Assembly (NCBI GenBank): GCA_014526335.1
Contig: JACTAT010000007.1
Span: 837,422 to 901,421 of the forward strand
Length of the DNA: 64,000 nt
From: Chrysaora quinquecirrha
Taxonomy: Eukaryota; Cnidaria; Scyphozoa; Semaeostomeae; Pelagiidae
Direction of reading: 5' to 3'
Below are positions 42,164-56,100 of this stretch, in pieces (within the stretch, counting starts at the first letter, position 1; each line of letters opens with the position of its first letter). Below the pieces are notes generated by a model. It had not been told where the DNA came from, did no database searches, and saw nothing but the letters and a program-made list of their open reading frames with translations. The position numbers were made by a program, and so were the translations under genes.

Positions 42164-42751
42164 CAGGGTAGCCCAAAAAAAGGGGACCCCCTAGCTAAAT
42201 AATTTATAAACAATTTATTCTTAAGTTGGAATTTCATGAAATTAATGCTTCACGATATTCAACTCGAGTGAGATGTTTCCTGCAAATATCATGATGATAT
42301 GGGTTAGTCTCTCTGAATAAATTGACTTTAAAATTTTAAAATCTAAAATGTACTGTAACAAAACGTCTTTACGCAAAAAAATAAACAGAAAAATCAATAA
42401 CTCATTCTTTCAGTCAATTGATGTGTTCGAAATGTCCTCAGTCCTGCTCAATACACTTCTCTAATATGAATAACCATGCATTAATGGCCGTGACAATTTT
42501 GCGCTGGGATAATGATTCCCCTTCACGCACGATCGCAGTACGCAATGATGGAATATAAACAGCTGGTTTTTTGACATCATGAATTTAACGTCTAATTGGG
42601 CCAAGATGGAAGCCTTTATAATCACGATTATTTTTACACCATATCACACTTGACTTGAATATGACCTGGTATAAATTTTATAAAATTCCTCCTTGAGAAA
42701 AATTATTCAGAAATTATTTACCTAAGGGGGTCCCTTTTTGGGGCCATCCTG
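42164..42751 (-). mobile_element. Mariner-like element with transposase remnant
   Basis: TA|CAGGGTAGCCCAAAAAAAGG...TTTTTGGGGCCATCCTG|TA: TA target duplication and about 25-bp TIRs containing 'ggggaccccctag' and 'ctaagggggtcccc'-like words. 588 bp. The interior retains a C-terminal transposase relic on minus. Confidence 0.8.
42414..42569 (-). pseudogene. C-terminal remnant of a mariner/IS630-type transposase
   Basis: Reads KPAVYIPSLRTAIVREGESL then SQRKIVTAINAWLFILEKCI, EQD, stop, GHFEHIN, stop. A 'CIE-D-GGHFEH'-like ending is common in mariner-type transposases; here the glycine position is an in-frame stop. No DDE region is left. Confidence 0.5.
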
Positions 42752-42771
42752 TACATAAATAAATAGATACC

Positions 42772-43494
42772 TCAAAAACTACAAATTTGTGCAAACGCTT
42801 CAACTTTCGTCTTAATGAGAAAATTATTGTACCTATAAATTCTCTTAATACAATTTAATGATGGGTTTTTGGCCGGGAATGACAAATTCCCTCGGCAAAG
42901 CCACCTCAAATGAGGGCACTTCTGCAAAGTTCCACAAATGACATTTTGCTTAATCAACGAGCCCTCGTATTCAGATTCTGAATTCAGCCTCAGTCATCTA
43001 ATCTCCCATGAATAATTAAAACGCATGACCCATGGTTAGCCGGACAGCATCGCATGAATCATATACGATAACCAGGGAGGGGAAACGTGATATTGGATGT
43101 TGAAGGAAAAGTCATTTTTACAGGGTGCCGAGGGAGCAAATGATCAAGCAAGAAAAATTTTCATGTTCACCACATAAGGTGGCTCATTACCCAAAAATAG
43201 TTCATATCTTAAGTGTCAATTTTTGTCATTCTGTTTTTGTCATTTTTGCAAAAATAATATTTTAGACAGCTGCAATTTTCCGCTTTCTTGATATAGGCAA
43301 ATTTCAAATTTGCCGGTCAAAGGACCGTCAGACATCGGAAACAAAAAAACCTATTATCATGCTTGAAATATAAATTGGCATGAAATAATACCTCTAATAG
43401 CTCAAGAAATCCTTTGCAAAAGATAAGATAACATAATTGTTACTAAATGCGGCACTGATTCTTAATAATGTTCATTTTACCCCGTCTTGGTCTA
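42772..43494. other. Intergenic or MFI 3' region, nothing recognised
   Basis: The terminal MFI exon (the region after the WKEL block) was expected around here or just below and could not be identified on the minus strand. Confidence 0.35.
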
Positions 43495-43882
43495 GACTTA
43501 TTACACGAGTCTCATGTTCCGCTCAAAAATCCAGATCAACGACCACAGTAATTCGCTACACTGAGACTTATATCCTAACAATGTTCAAAAGCGACCGATT
43601 TTAGATTGCAACTTGCATTCCAAATTCGAATGTTTTGATCGAAAGTCACATTCGCCATTTCTTTCTGCTGCTCTCTGATTGGCCAGATGATATTCACGAA
43701 ACGCAATAAAAGTGGGAGGACATTAATAAGCCAGTGAAAATGCAGCAAATAAAGTGCTGCAATCTGATTGGCTCCCCTAAATTTTTTGGGGAGAGGGGCA
43801 TGAGTCCCAGTTTGAGCAGCTTACTGACAACAACAACAACTAAAGGTGGTGCCTGGCATAACTGGGACTCGTATAATAAGTC
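43495..43882. mobile_element. TIR element, 'GACTTATTACACGAGTC' family, copy 1
   Basis: TA|GACTTATTACACGAGTC...GACTCGTATAATAAGTC|TA with 'tcatgttccgctcaaaa' next to the left end. Interior 'ctgacaacaacaaca' and 'tgggactc' match the shorter copy at 56221. Confidence 0.88.
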
Positions 43883-44066
43883 TAGTTTTAGTCGTCCGTA
43901 ACACATCGACCATAACTTGGAGAGCGCGCCGAATTGAGAATTAAATACCCTTCCAAAATGACGACAACGCAATTCTATGCCTCCCGCCCTTCGGACTCCC
44001 TGATGATAACGATAGCGAATAGGTTATCACATAGAAAATTACTTCGATTACAATATCATGAATTAC

Positions 44067-44119
44067 CAGTTGAATTCGTTTTTGCTGTTGTGCCAAGTTC
44101 TTTCCAATCGGTCGTATAC
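44067..44119 (-). CDS. MFI: MFI-like exon (DWKELGTT)
   Basis: Completes Lys (AA+G) and encodes YTTDWKELGTTAKTNST, matching vertebrate YIASWKEIATSNSS. Acceptor TTTATGTAG, donor GTAATT, one base left over. It is isolated by 6 kb of satellite from its upstream exon. Confidence 0.82.
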
Positions 44120-47100
44120 CTACATAAATTTGAGAGAAAATCGTACAGATTACACTACCATGCAAAATGAAATATTGCAAAGTTTTTGGTGTTTGTAGAC
44201 TTTAGACAATTAAAGTGCAATATTCATTTCATACCAAATCCATTTCATTCCTTATTCATTTCATACCTTATTCATTTCATACCGTCTTCATTTCATACCG
44301 TATTCATTTCATACCGTATTCATTTCATACCGTCTCCATGGCATACCGTGTTAATTCCATACCGTATTCATTTCATACCGTATTCATTTCATACCGTATT
44401 CATTTCATACCCTATTCATTTTATACCGTATTCATTTCCTGCCGTATCCATTGCATACCGTGTTAATTCCATACCGTATTCATTTCATACCGTATTCATT
44501 TCATACCGTATTCATTTCATACCGTCTTCACTTCATACCGTATTAATTCCATACCGTATTCATTTCATACCGTATTCATTTCATACCATATTCCTTTCAT
44601 ACCGTATTTATTTCATACCGCATTCACTTCATACCGCATTCATTTCATACCGTCTTCATTTCATACCGTATTAATTCCATACCGTATCATTTCATACCGT
44701 ATTTATTTCATACCGCATTCACTTCATACCGTATTCATTTCATACCGTCTTCATTTCATACCGTATTAATTCCATACCGTATCATTTCATACCGTATTCA
44801 TTTCATACCACATTCCTTTCATACCGTATTTATTCATACCGCATTCACTTCATACCGCATTCATTTCATACCGTATTCATTTCATACCGTCTTCATTTCA
44901 TACCGTATTCATTTCATACCATATTCATTTCATACCATATTCCTTTCATACCGTATTCATTTCATACCGTCTTCATTTCATACCGTATTCATTTCATACC
45001 ATATTCCTTTCATACCGTATTTATTTCATACCGCATTCACTTCATACCGCATTCATTTCATACCGTCTTCATTTCATACCGTATTAATTCCATACCGTAT
45101 CATTTCATACCGTATTCATTTCATACCACATTCCTTTCATACCGTATTTATTCATACCGCATTCACTTCATACCGCATTCATTTCATACCGCATTCATTT
45201 CATACCGCATTCATTTCATACCATATTCCTTTCATACCGTATTCATTTCATACCGTCTTCATTTCATACCGTATTCATTTCATACCATATTCCTATCATA
45301 CCGTATTTATTTCATACCGCATTCACTTCATACCGTATTCATTTCATACCGTCTTCATTTCATACCGTATTAATTCCATACCGTATCATTTCATACCGTA
45401 TTCATTTCATACCACATTCCTTTCATACCGTATTTATTCATACCGCATTCACTTCATACCGCATTCATTTCATACCGTATTCATTTCATACCGTCTTCAT
45501 TTCATACCGTATTCATTTCATACCATATTCATTTCATACCATATTCCTTTCATACCGTATTCATTTCATACCGTCTTCATTTCATACCGTATTCATTTCA
45601 TACCATATTCATTTCATACCATATTCCTTTCATACCGTATTCATTTCATACCGTCTTCATTTCATACCGTATTCATTTCATACCATATTCATTTCATACC
45701 ATATTCCTTTCATACCGTATTCATTTCATACCGTCTTCATTTCATACCGTATTCATTTCATACCATATTCCTTTCATACCGTATTTATTTCATACCGCAT
45801 TCACTTCATACCGCATTCATTTCATACCGTATTCATTTCATACCGTCTTCATTTCATACCGTATTAATTCCATACCGTATCATTTCATACCGTATTCATT
45901 TCATACCACATTCCTTTCATACCGTATTTATTCATACCGCATTCATTTCATACCGTCTTCATTTCATACCGTACTCATTTCATACCATATTCATTTCATA
46001 CCGTATTCATTTCATAACATATTCCTATCATACCGTATTTATTTCATACCGCATTCACTTCATACCGTATTCATTTCATACCGTCTTCATTTCATACCGT
46101 ATTAATTCCATACCGTATCATTTCATACCGTATTCATTTCATACCACATTCCTTTCATACCGTATTTATTCATACCGCATTCACTTCATACCGCATTCAT
46201 TTCATACCGTATTCATTTCATACCGTCTTCATTTCATACCGTATTCATTTCATACCATATTCATTTCATACCATATTCCTTTCATACCGTATTCATTTCA
46301 TACCGTCTTCATTTCATACCGTATTCATTTCATACCATATTCATTTCATACCATATTCCTTTCATACCGTATTCATTTCATACCGTCTTCATTTCATACC
46401 GTATTCATTTCATACCATATTCATTTCATACCATATTCCTTTCATACCGTATTCATTTCATACCGTCTTCATTTCATACCGTATTCATTTCATACCATAT
46501 TCCTTTCATACCGTATTTATTTCATACCGCATTCACTTCATACCGCATTCATTTCATACCGTATTCATTTCATACCGTCTTCATTTCATACCGTATTAAT
46601 TCCATACCGTATCATTTCATACCGTATTCATTTCATACCACATTCCTTTCATACCGTATTTATTCATACCGCATTCATTTCATACCGTCTTCATTTCATA
46701 CCGTATTCATTTCATACCGTATTCATTTCATACCATATTCATTTCATACCATATTCATTTCATACCGTATTCACTTCATACCGCATTCACTTCATACCGC
46801 ATTCATTTCATACCGTATTCATTTCATACCATATTCATTTCATACCGTATTCATTTCATACCATAGTCCTTTCATACCGTATTCATTTCATACCGTATTC
46901 ATTTCATACCATATTCATTTCATACCGTATTCACTTCATACCGCATTCATTTCATACCGTATTCATTTCATACCATATTCCTTTCATACCGTATTCATTT
47001 CATACCGTCTTCATTTCATACCGTATTCATTTCATACCATATTCATTTCATACCATATTCCTTTCATACCGTATTCATTTCATACCGTCTTCATTTCATA

Positions 47101-50100
47101 CCGTATTCATTTCATACCATATTCATTTCATACCATATTCCTTTCATACCGTATTCATTTCATACCGTCTTCATTACATACCGTATTCATTTCATACCAT
47201 ATTCCTTTCATACCGTATTTATTTCATACCGCATTCACTTCATACCGCATTCATTTCATACCGTATTCATTTCATACCGTCTTCATTTCATACCGTATTA
47301 ATTCCATACCGTATCATTTCATACCGTATTCATTTCATACCACATTCCTTTCATACCGTATTTATTCATACCGCATTCATTTCATACCGTCTTCATTTCA
47401 TACCGCATTCATTTCATACCGTATTCATTTCATACCATATTCATTTCATACCGTATTCATTTCATACCATATTCCTTTCATACCGTATTCATTTCATACC
47501 GTATTCATTTCATACCATATTCATTTCATACCGTATTCACTTCATACCGCATTCATTTCATACGGTATTCATTTCATACCATATTCATTTCATACCGTAT
47601 TCATTTCATACCATATTCCTTTCATACCGTATTTATTCATACCGCATTCACTTCATACCGTATTCACTTCATACCGCATTCATTTCATACCGTATTCATT
47701 TCATACCATATTCATTTCATACCGTATTCATTTCATACCATATTCCTTTCATACCGTATTCATTTCATACCGTATTCACTTCATACCGCATTCATTTCAT
47801 ACCGTACTCATTTCATACCATATTCCTTTCATACCGTATTTATTTCATACCGTATTCATTTCATACCGCATTCACTTCATACCGCATTCATTTCATACCG
47901 TCTTCATTTCATACCGTATTCATTTCATACCATATTCCTTTCATACCGTATTTATTCATACCGCATTCACTTCATACCGCATTCACTTCATACCGCATTC
48001 ATTTCATACCGTATTCATTTCATACCGTATTCATTTCATACCATATTCCTTTCATACCGTATTTATTTCATACCGTATTCATTTCATACCGCATTCACTT
48101 CATACCGCATTCATTTCATACCGTATTCATTTCATACCGTATTCATTTCATACCATATTCCTTTCATACCGTATTTATTCATACCGCATTCACTTCATAC
48201 CGCATTCACTTCATACCGCATTCACTTCATACCGCATTCATTTCATACCGTCTTCATTTCATACCGTATTCATTTCATACCGTATTCATTTCATACCGTA
48301 TTTATTTCATACCGTATTTATTCATACCGCATTCACTTCATACCGTATTCACTTCATACCGCATTCATTTCATACCGCATTCACTTCATACCGTATTCAT
48401 TTCATACCATATTCCTTTCATACCGTATTCATTTCATACCGTATTCACTTCATACCGCATTCATTTCATACCGTATTCATTTCATACCATATTCATTTCA
48501 TACCGTATTCATTTCATACCATATTCCTTTCATACCGTATTTATTCATACCGCATTCACTTCATACCGCATTCACTTCATACCGCATTCATTTCATACCG
48601 TATTCATTTCATACCATATTCATTTCATACCATATTCCTTTCATACCGTATTTATTTCATACCGTATTCATTTCATACCGCATTCACTTCATACCGCATT
48701 CATTTCATACCGTATTCATTTTATACCATATTCCTTTCATACCGTATTTATTTCATACCGTATTCATTTCATACCGTATTCACTTCATACCGCATTCATT
48801 TCATACCGTATTCATTTCATACCATATTCATTTCATACCGTATTCATTTCATACCATATTCCTTTCATACCGTATTTATTCATACCGCATTCACTTCATA
48901 CCGCATTCACTTCATACCGCATTCATTTCATACCGTATTCATTTCATACCATATTCATTTCATACCATATTCCTTTCATACCGTATTTATTTCATACCGT
49001 ATTCATTTCATACCGCATTCACTTCATACCGCATTCATTTCATACCGTCTTCATTTCATACCGTATTCATTTCATACCATATTCATTTCATACCGTATTT
49101 ATTCATACCGCATTCACTTCATACCGCATTCACTTCATACCGCATTCATTTCATACCGTATTCATTTCATACCATATTCATTTCATACCGTATTCATTTC
49201 ATACCATATTCCTTTCATACCATATTCATTTCATACCGTATTCATTTCATACCATATTCATTTCATACCGTATTCATTTCATACCATATTCCTTTCATAC
49301 CGTATTCATTTCATACCGTATTCACTTCATACCGCATTCATTTCATACCGTATTCATTTCATACCGTATTCATTTCATACCGTATTCATTTCATACCATA
49401 TTCATTTCATACCGTATTCATTTCATACCATATTCATTTCATACCGTATTCATTTCATACCATATTCCTTTCATACCGTATTCATTTCATACCGCATTCA
49501 CTTCATACCGCATTCATTTCATACCGTATTCATTTCATACAGTATTAATTCCATACCGTATTCATTTCATACCGTATTCATTTCATACCATATTCCTTTC
49601 ATACCGTATTCATTTCATACCGCATTCATTTCATACCGTATTCATTTCATACCGTATTCATTTCATACCGTATTCATTTCATACCGTATTCATTTCATAC
49701 CGTATTCATTTCATACCGCATTCATTTCATACCGTATTTATTTCATACCGCATTCACTTCATACCGCATTCATTTCATACCGTATTCATTTCATACCGTA
49801 TTCATTTCATACCGTATTCATTTCATACCGTATTCATTTCATACCGTATTCATTTCATACCATATTCCTTTCATACCGTATTTATTTCATACCGCATTCA
49901 CTTCATACCGCATTCACTTCATACCGCATTCATTTCATACCGTATTCATTTCATACCGCATTCTTTTCATACCGTATTCATTTCATACCATATTCCTTTC
50001 ATACCGTATTTATTTCATACCGCATTCACTTCATACCGATTCATTTCATACCGTATTCATTTCATACCGTCTTCATTTCATACCGTATTCATTTTCTTCT

Positions 50101-53100
50101 TTGTTTAAAACGGTTTGCCAATAAATAAAATATAATCTCATAGCACACAAACAGTCTCAAAATATTGCTTACTTTTCAAAATTCAAGCCACTCGTCCACT
50201 CTAGTAGCTCATCGACTTCCCATTCGTCCACAGACTCATGAAGCTGTGTTTGAGAGCTATCTGTAACACCCTTAGTTGCAGATTCGATTAGTGATTTAAT
50301 ATTGGAATCGTCTTCATTTATCTTTAGAGCACCTTCACGATACCTGGAAGACAACAACAAACACTGGTTCAGAGTCTGTCAACTTTAAAAAGTAAAGGGT
50401 GGTTCTTGGTACAATAACGCGCTTTCCCGTGGTTACCCTTGCAAATCCATACAAATGCATATAGAATAATGGGTATCCGTATGGTTACCCGTGGTTATAC
50501 TTGCTAAATTCATACAAAATGCATATAGAATAATGGTTATCCGTATGGTTAACCGTGGTTATCCTTGCTTAATTCATACAAAATGCATATAGAATAATGG
50601 GTATCCGCATGGTTACCCGGGGTTATACTGCTAAATTCATACAAAATGCATATAGAATAATGGTTAACCGTATGGTTAACCGTGGTTATCTTTGCTAAAT
50701 TCATACAAAATGCATATAGAATAATGGTTAACCGTATGGTTAACCGTGGTTATCTTTGCTTAATTCATACAAAATGCATATAGAATAATGGTTAACCGTA
50801 TGGTTAACCGCGGTTATCTTTGCTTAATTCATACAAAATGCATATAGAGTTATGGTTAACCGTATGGTTAACCGTGGTTATCTTTGCTTAATTCATATAA
50901 AATGCATATAGAATAATGGATAACCATATGGTTAACCGTGGTTATCTTTGCTTAATTCATACAAAATGCATATAGAATAATGGTTAACCGTATGGTTAAC
51001 CGTGGTTATCTTTGCTTAATTCATACAAAATGCATATAGAATAATGGTTAACCATATGGTTAACCGTGGTTATCTTTGCTTAATTCATACAAAATGCATA
51101 TAGAATAATGGTTAACCGTATGGTTACCCGTGGTTATCTTTGCATAATTCATATAAAATGCATATAGAATAATGGCTAACCGTATGGTTAACCGTGGTTA
51201 ACTTTGCTAAATTAATATAAAATGCATATAGAATAATGGGTATCCGTATGGTTAACCGTGGTTATCCTTGCTTAATTCATATAAAATGCATATATAATAA
51301 TGGGTATCCGTATGGTTAACCGTGGTTATCTTTGCTTAATTCATACAAAATGCATATAGAATAATGGGTACCCGTTTGGTTAACCGTGGTTATCTTTGCT
51401 TAATTCATACAAAATGCATATAGAATAATGGTTAACCGTATGGTTAACCGCGGTTATCTTTGCTTAATTCATACAAAATGCATATAGAGTTATGGTTAAC
51501 CGTATGGTTAACCGTGGTTATCTTTGCTTAATTCATATAAAATGCATATAGAATAATGGATAACCATATGGTTAACCGTGGTTATCTTTGCTTAATTCAT
51601 ACAAAATGCATATAGAATAATGGTTAACCGTATGGTTAACCGTGGTTATCTTTGCTTAATTCATACAAAATGCATATAGAATAATGGTTAACCGTATGGT
51701 TAACCGCGGTTATCTTTGCTTAATTCATACAAAATGCATATAGAGTTATGGTTAACCGTATGGTTAACCGTGGTTATCTTTGCTTAATTCATATAATATG
51801 CATAGAGAATAATGGATAACCATATGGTTAACCGTGGTTATCTTTGCTTAATTCATACAAAATGCATATAGAATAATGGTTACCCGTATGGTTACCCGTG
51901 GTTACCCTTGCCGAATCCATACAAAATGCATAGAGAATTATGGTTACCCGTAGTTACCCTTGCCGAATCAATACAAAATGCATAGAGAATTATCATTACC
52001 CGTATGGTTACTCATTGGTTACCAGTACCTTCTGAACTCTGAACTCTATTTTCGCACTGATAGAACTTTTTGTCGAACATATTAAAGCTTCATGATATTA
52101 AGGGTGTGGCTGTAGAGCGTGTCATTTTTCGACCTTCACTGGATTCATGTCATTTAATCAACCAATTACGGTTCTAAAAATCGTTCTAATAACATAAAAA
52201 CTGTTGCATTTACGTTAAAAAGGAAGCAAAGAAGAAATAATAATAATAATAATACTAACTGGCTACGTAATACACCTGAGAATAAAAATTTATTATATTC
52301 CTTCAACATTGAAGGGGAATTTAAGTGAGAGATAAATATTTTGTAATATGTTTTGAATATTCAAAGATGTTATACTGATAATCTTGAACAAAATATTTTG
52401 AGCAAGGCCTCTTTTCCAAGAACTTGGGCCTATTCCAGCAATTTTCTACTTTGATAATTCCAATGTGTTCCCCGTTTAATCCTTAAGCAATGTTGATAGT
52501 AAAGAAAAACAACTTATATTCGAAACAATATTGTAACCGGGGAGAAGGGAGAATCTGTAGAAAATAACAACAAAATCTCGGCTCTGCATATATTTGGTCA
52601 AAGATTGTAGGGTGTGTCTTTTATAAGTTTTAATCTTATTGGCTAATTCATTTAATGTCAAAGTCTGAAAGACTTTAACTTGCTTATCTGTTATCAAGAC
52701 CAAAGTATTTTAAAATTCCAGACTCATTAAAAATTGGAATTCTATTCCTGGCCAGCCCAGAAAATTTACCCATATCAAATCCGAGGAAATTTATTCGAAC
52801 TTATATAGAGGCAGTTTCTGACATCGCATTAGACATGATAATCACCAACTTATCATGACAAGCCTTTCATATTCATTCAGTTCTATCAACTCCGTGTATC
52901 AATCAAGCATCACGCAAGTCTCAGTTATGCTCCTTAGAACTGATAGCTCACTAATAACAGAGATTTGTGGAAAAAATAGTCCCGGAAAACGGACATATTT
53001 GTCAGCCTCGTTTTCAATTTTTTCAACCAACATAAAAATATGGCTAGGCCAAATAGCGACACACTCTTGGTGCTGTGATGCATTTAAAAAAACAGAAAGA

Positions 53101-56100
53101 CTTGTTTGTCAGCAACAAAGATTGCATAAAAAGATTTCCCTGCATTTCAATTGCATAATTCGTTGTTATGAAGAAAAGAAACAAGTCCTAAGTGCAGAAG
53201 TTGGCGCCTTTTCTCTGCTGCTTTAATGAAAGAAACCGCCATTTTACATTTTACCTTTCCTTGTTGCTATGCAATATAACGTCAGGCCAGTTTCGTTTCC
53301 ATGCAAGCATAACCTGATGAATATTGACTGACTTAAAAAATGCCAATTTTTCGGCTCCACTGAAAATTCTGTCCGTTTTTTGAAGCTGTTTTTCCACCAG
53401 TCCCTCTTCCTGAGCTGTCCTGAACAACAACTAAAGCACTTAGAGCGAAGGGGAACGGACTAGCCAGTCTAATCATACACCATCCTCTCTCCCAGAAATC
53501 TGATTGAACAACAACCAGGGTTGCGCCGAATCCAATGTTGGCGCTACAAACTCTACAAATTGAGCGCCAAAAAACCCGTGCTTCCTCGCCGGGTTAGTGT
53601 TGCATACCTTACCACTCGACCGTTGCAGTGAATCAGAGAGAAACCACATTTCTAATTTCTTGATGCCAATGCTCGTCGATGAGAGACGGATCTCTCTCCA
53701 TATGTCAGCCTGATATTTACTTCAAACACATAAGTAAATGCTTCGAATCCTCTAAAAACATTTCGTTGGTATGTAACTCAAAGGAGAACACATTTACATT
53801 AGAGGTCAGGGGCATGGCCTCAAATTTTGCCTAAAAAATTTAGTCTAAATTTAGTCAAACTTTGTCGCAAAAATTTTTGTTAAAGCCCCAAACTTTGTGT
53901 CGCAGAGAGAACTGCTACAAGTACAAGATAGTTTGCAAAAAATGTAACCAAATTCTAAATCTTGATACCTGATATTGCAATAGTAGACAATCACTTAAAA
54001 ACTATAATTTTTTCAGTTATATGGGGCATTCGTTATTTCGAACAGTCGCTATCTCGAACAGATTCCAGTTTCCCTGGAGAGTTCGAAGTAGCGGATGTCA
54101 ACTGTATTCATTGTTAAGAAACCTCTTATTCAGTTGTTCAAAACTTCAGTATTGCGCTAAACAGCGGAAATATTTTTGGGCTTACGAAAAAAATCTTTCA
54201 CGCATGCCGGAAAATGTTTCCGTTGTTTATCGCAACACTGAAACCTCTTATTAGAGAGATACTCACATTTTCTTCATCCATTCGATTTTTCGTGCTTTTT
54301 TCCTTTTTGCCAGGTCTTCTTTACGCACAAGCTGAAAAGAGAATTATAACAATTAACTATTTGAACTAAAGATCCATTCTCAGCCTTACATCTTATTTCT
54401 ATTCTACTCTATTCTACCAGATACTGCCTACCTTGAGCGTATTTTCAACAGAAGATTATGACAGGGCATAGGACATAAAATAGAAAATGAACACGAAAAA
54501 AGAGGAAAACGCAAACGAAAACGAATGCAAATTAAAACGAAAATTAAAGCAAAAGCGAAAGCAAAAAGGAAAACGAAAACGAAAGTAAAAGCGACAGCGA
54601 AAAGGAAAACGAAAGTAATAGCGATAGCGAAAAGGAAAACAAAAGTAAAAGCAACAGCGAAAAGGAAAGGGAAAGCGGAAAGGAACAAAGAAAACAGAAT
54701 TCAAAGTGAGAGCAAAAGCAAAAAGAAAAGAAAAAGAAATCGAAAATGAAATGAAAATGAAAATGAAAGCAAAAGCAAAAATGAAAACGCAAATGAAAAC
54801 CAAAAGGAAATGAAAAAGAAAACCAAATTAAAAGCCAGAATGAAAGAAATAAGTACAAGGAAACCGGAAAAAAAAACCGAAAACGAAAGCGAAAGCGAAA
54901 ATAAAAACGAAAATGAAAGCAAACAGGAAAAGGAAAACGAAAATTAAAGCAAGAGCGAAAACGAAAACGAAAACATATTGTAGACTTCTAAATAAAATGA
55001 AATAAACCAAAGGGGAAAGTCGCAACGCAACATCGACAAAGCTGTAAAGTCTAATGATTTTGTCTAATGAACATAATTCTAAAAATGATCGAATCCAAAT
55101 ACCTTGGAGTGATGAAACTTAAGCTTTTTCTGTGACGTTCTATGTGTAACTGTATCTTGATATACATGTCGAAGCATCTGAAAAATACAAGGGAGAAAAG
55201 AGTCAAAGGGATATTCTTTTAGACATCCATGCTTTTTCTCTCTGACTTCCAGTTCTACCATTTATAGAATTTCCATTCATTAGGAAATTTTCTCTACGAA
55301 TTATGTCATTTCAGAGGGAGCAATTTTTGGCGAAAGGAATGTTATTTAAGGCAATAGAAGGGTCCTCCTAATGGGTCCTCGTCCTGGGTCCTCATCCTAG
55401 TTCCTGGTCCTGGGTCCTCTTATGGGTCCTGGTCCTGGGTCCTGGGACCTGGTCCTAGGCCCTCCCTATGGGTCCTGGGTCATCAAATGCCGGTATGCCC
55501 AAGAAAAGTGCATAAGAGAACGTCAGATGCATGAAGACAAAGCAGCTCTTTTGAATTCCATCACAAAAGGCAATTTAGCTATTCTTCTCTTATTCAATTT
55601 TGATTGATGGGTGGCTTAAGCCACTTTTATATCTGTTGATCCCTTTAAAGTGCCATTCGTGGCACTTTGATTCAGTAAATTTCCTAAATACATGGATTTT
55701 TACCTTGTCAGAAACAGGTCTCCATCCATTGTTTTCAAGTCTTTCATACCAACCATGGTGACAAGACGATTCACCTGAAACAGATGTGCTGTAATTAAGT
55801 AAGAACTGGGTGAAGATGCCTAAATGCAACATAGGCTGATAAAAAAGAAAATTGCAAACAAACGAAAGGACAAATAATACTAAGCCTAAGCCTTTATTGA
55901 ACGATTGCTAAGTCAATGCTTGAAAATATTCGTACGGACCCCGTATGGACCGAACGTAGCAAGGTCCGTACAAGAAGCTGAGGTTCGAATACCTTCCATC
56001 ATCGATCGAGCAATCATTCAATCAATGCTTTATTATATGGTGTTGAAACATTAATAGAATATCTTTAATCTTTGTTTGCTGTACTTCCTCTCCTGAAGCA

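Noticed and set aside
44186..44674. Long open frames (IHFIPYSFHTVF type) in the 16-bp satellite
   Set aside because: The unit lacks stops on plus and 16 is not a multiple of 3, so every frame reads the same 16-residue cycle. No splice sites or conserved protein.
44222..52022. CRISPR-like repeat-spacer arrays
   Set aside because: Units are contiguous with no unique spacers, and the host is eukaryotic; these are satellites.
52855..53226. 123-codon plus frame
   Set aside because: Antisense within an MFI intron, with no motif and no similarity I recognise; a chance frame is likely in AT-rich DNA.
54428..55025. Phe/Ser/Leu-rich membrane-like minus frames
   Set aside because: Translation of a purine-rich simple repeat on the opposite strand; not transmembrane proteins.
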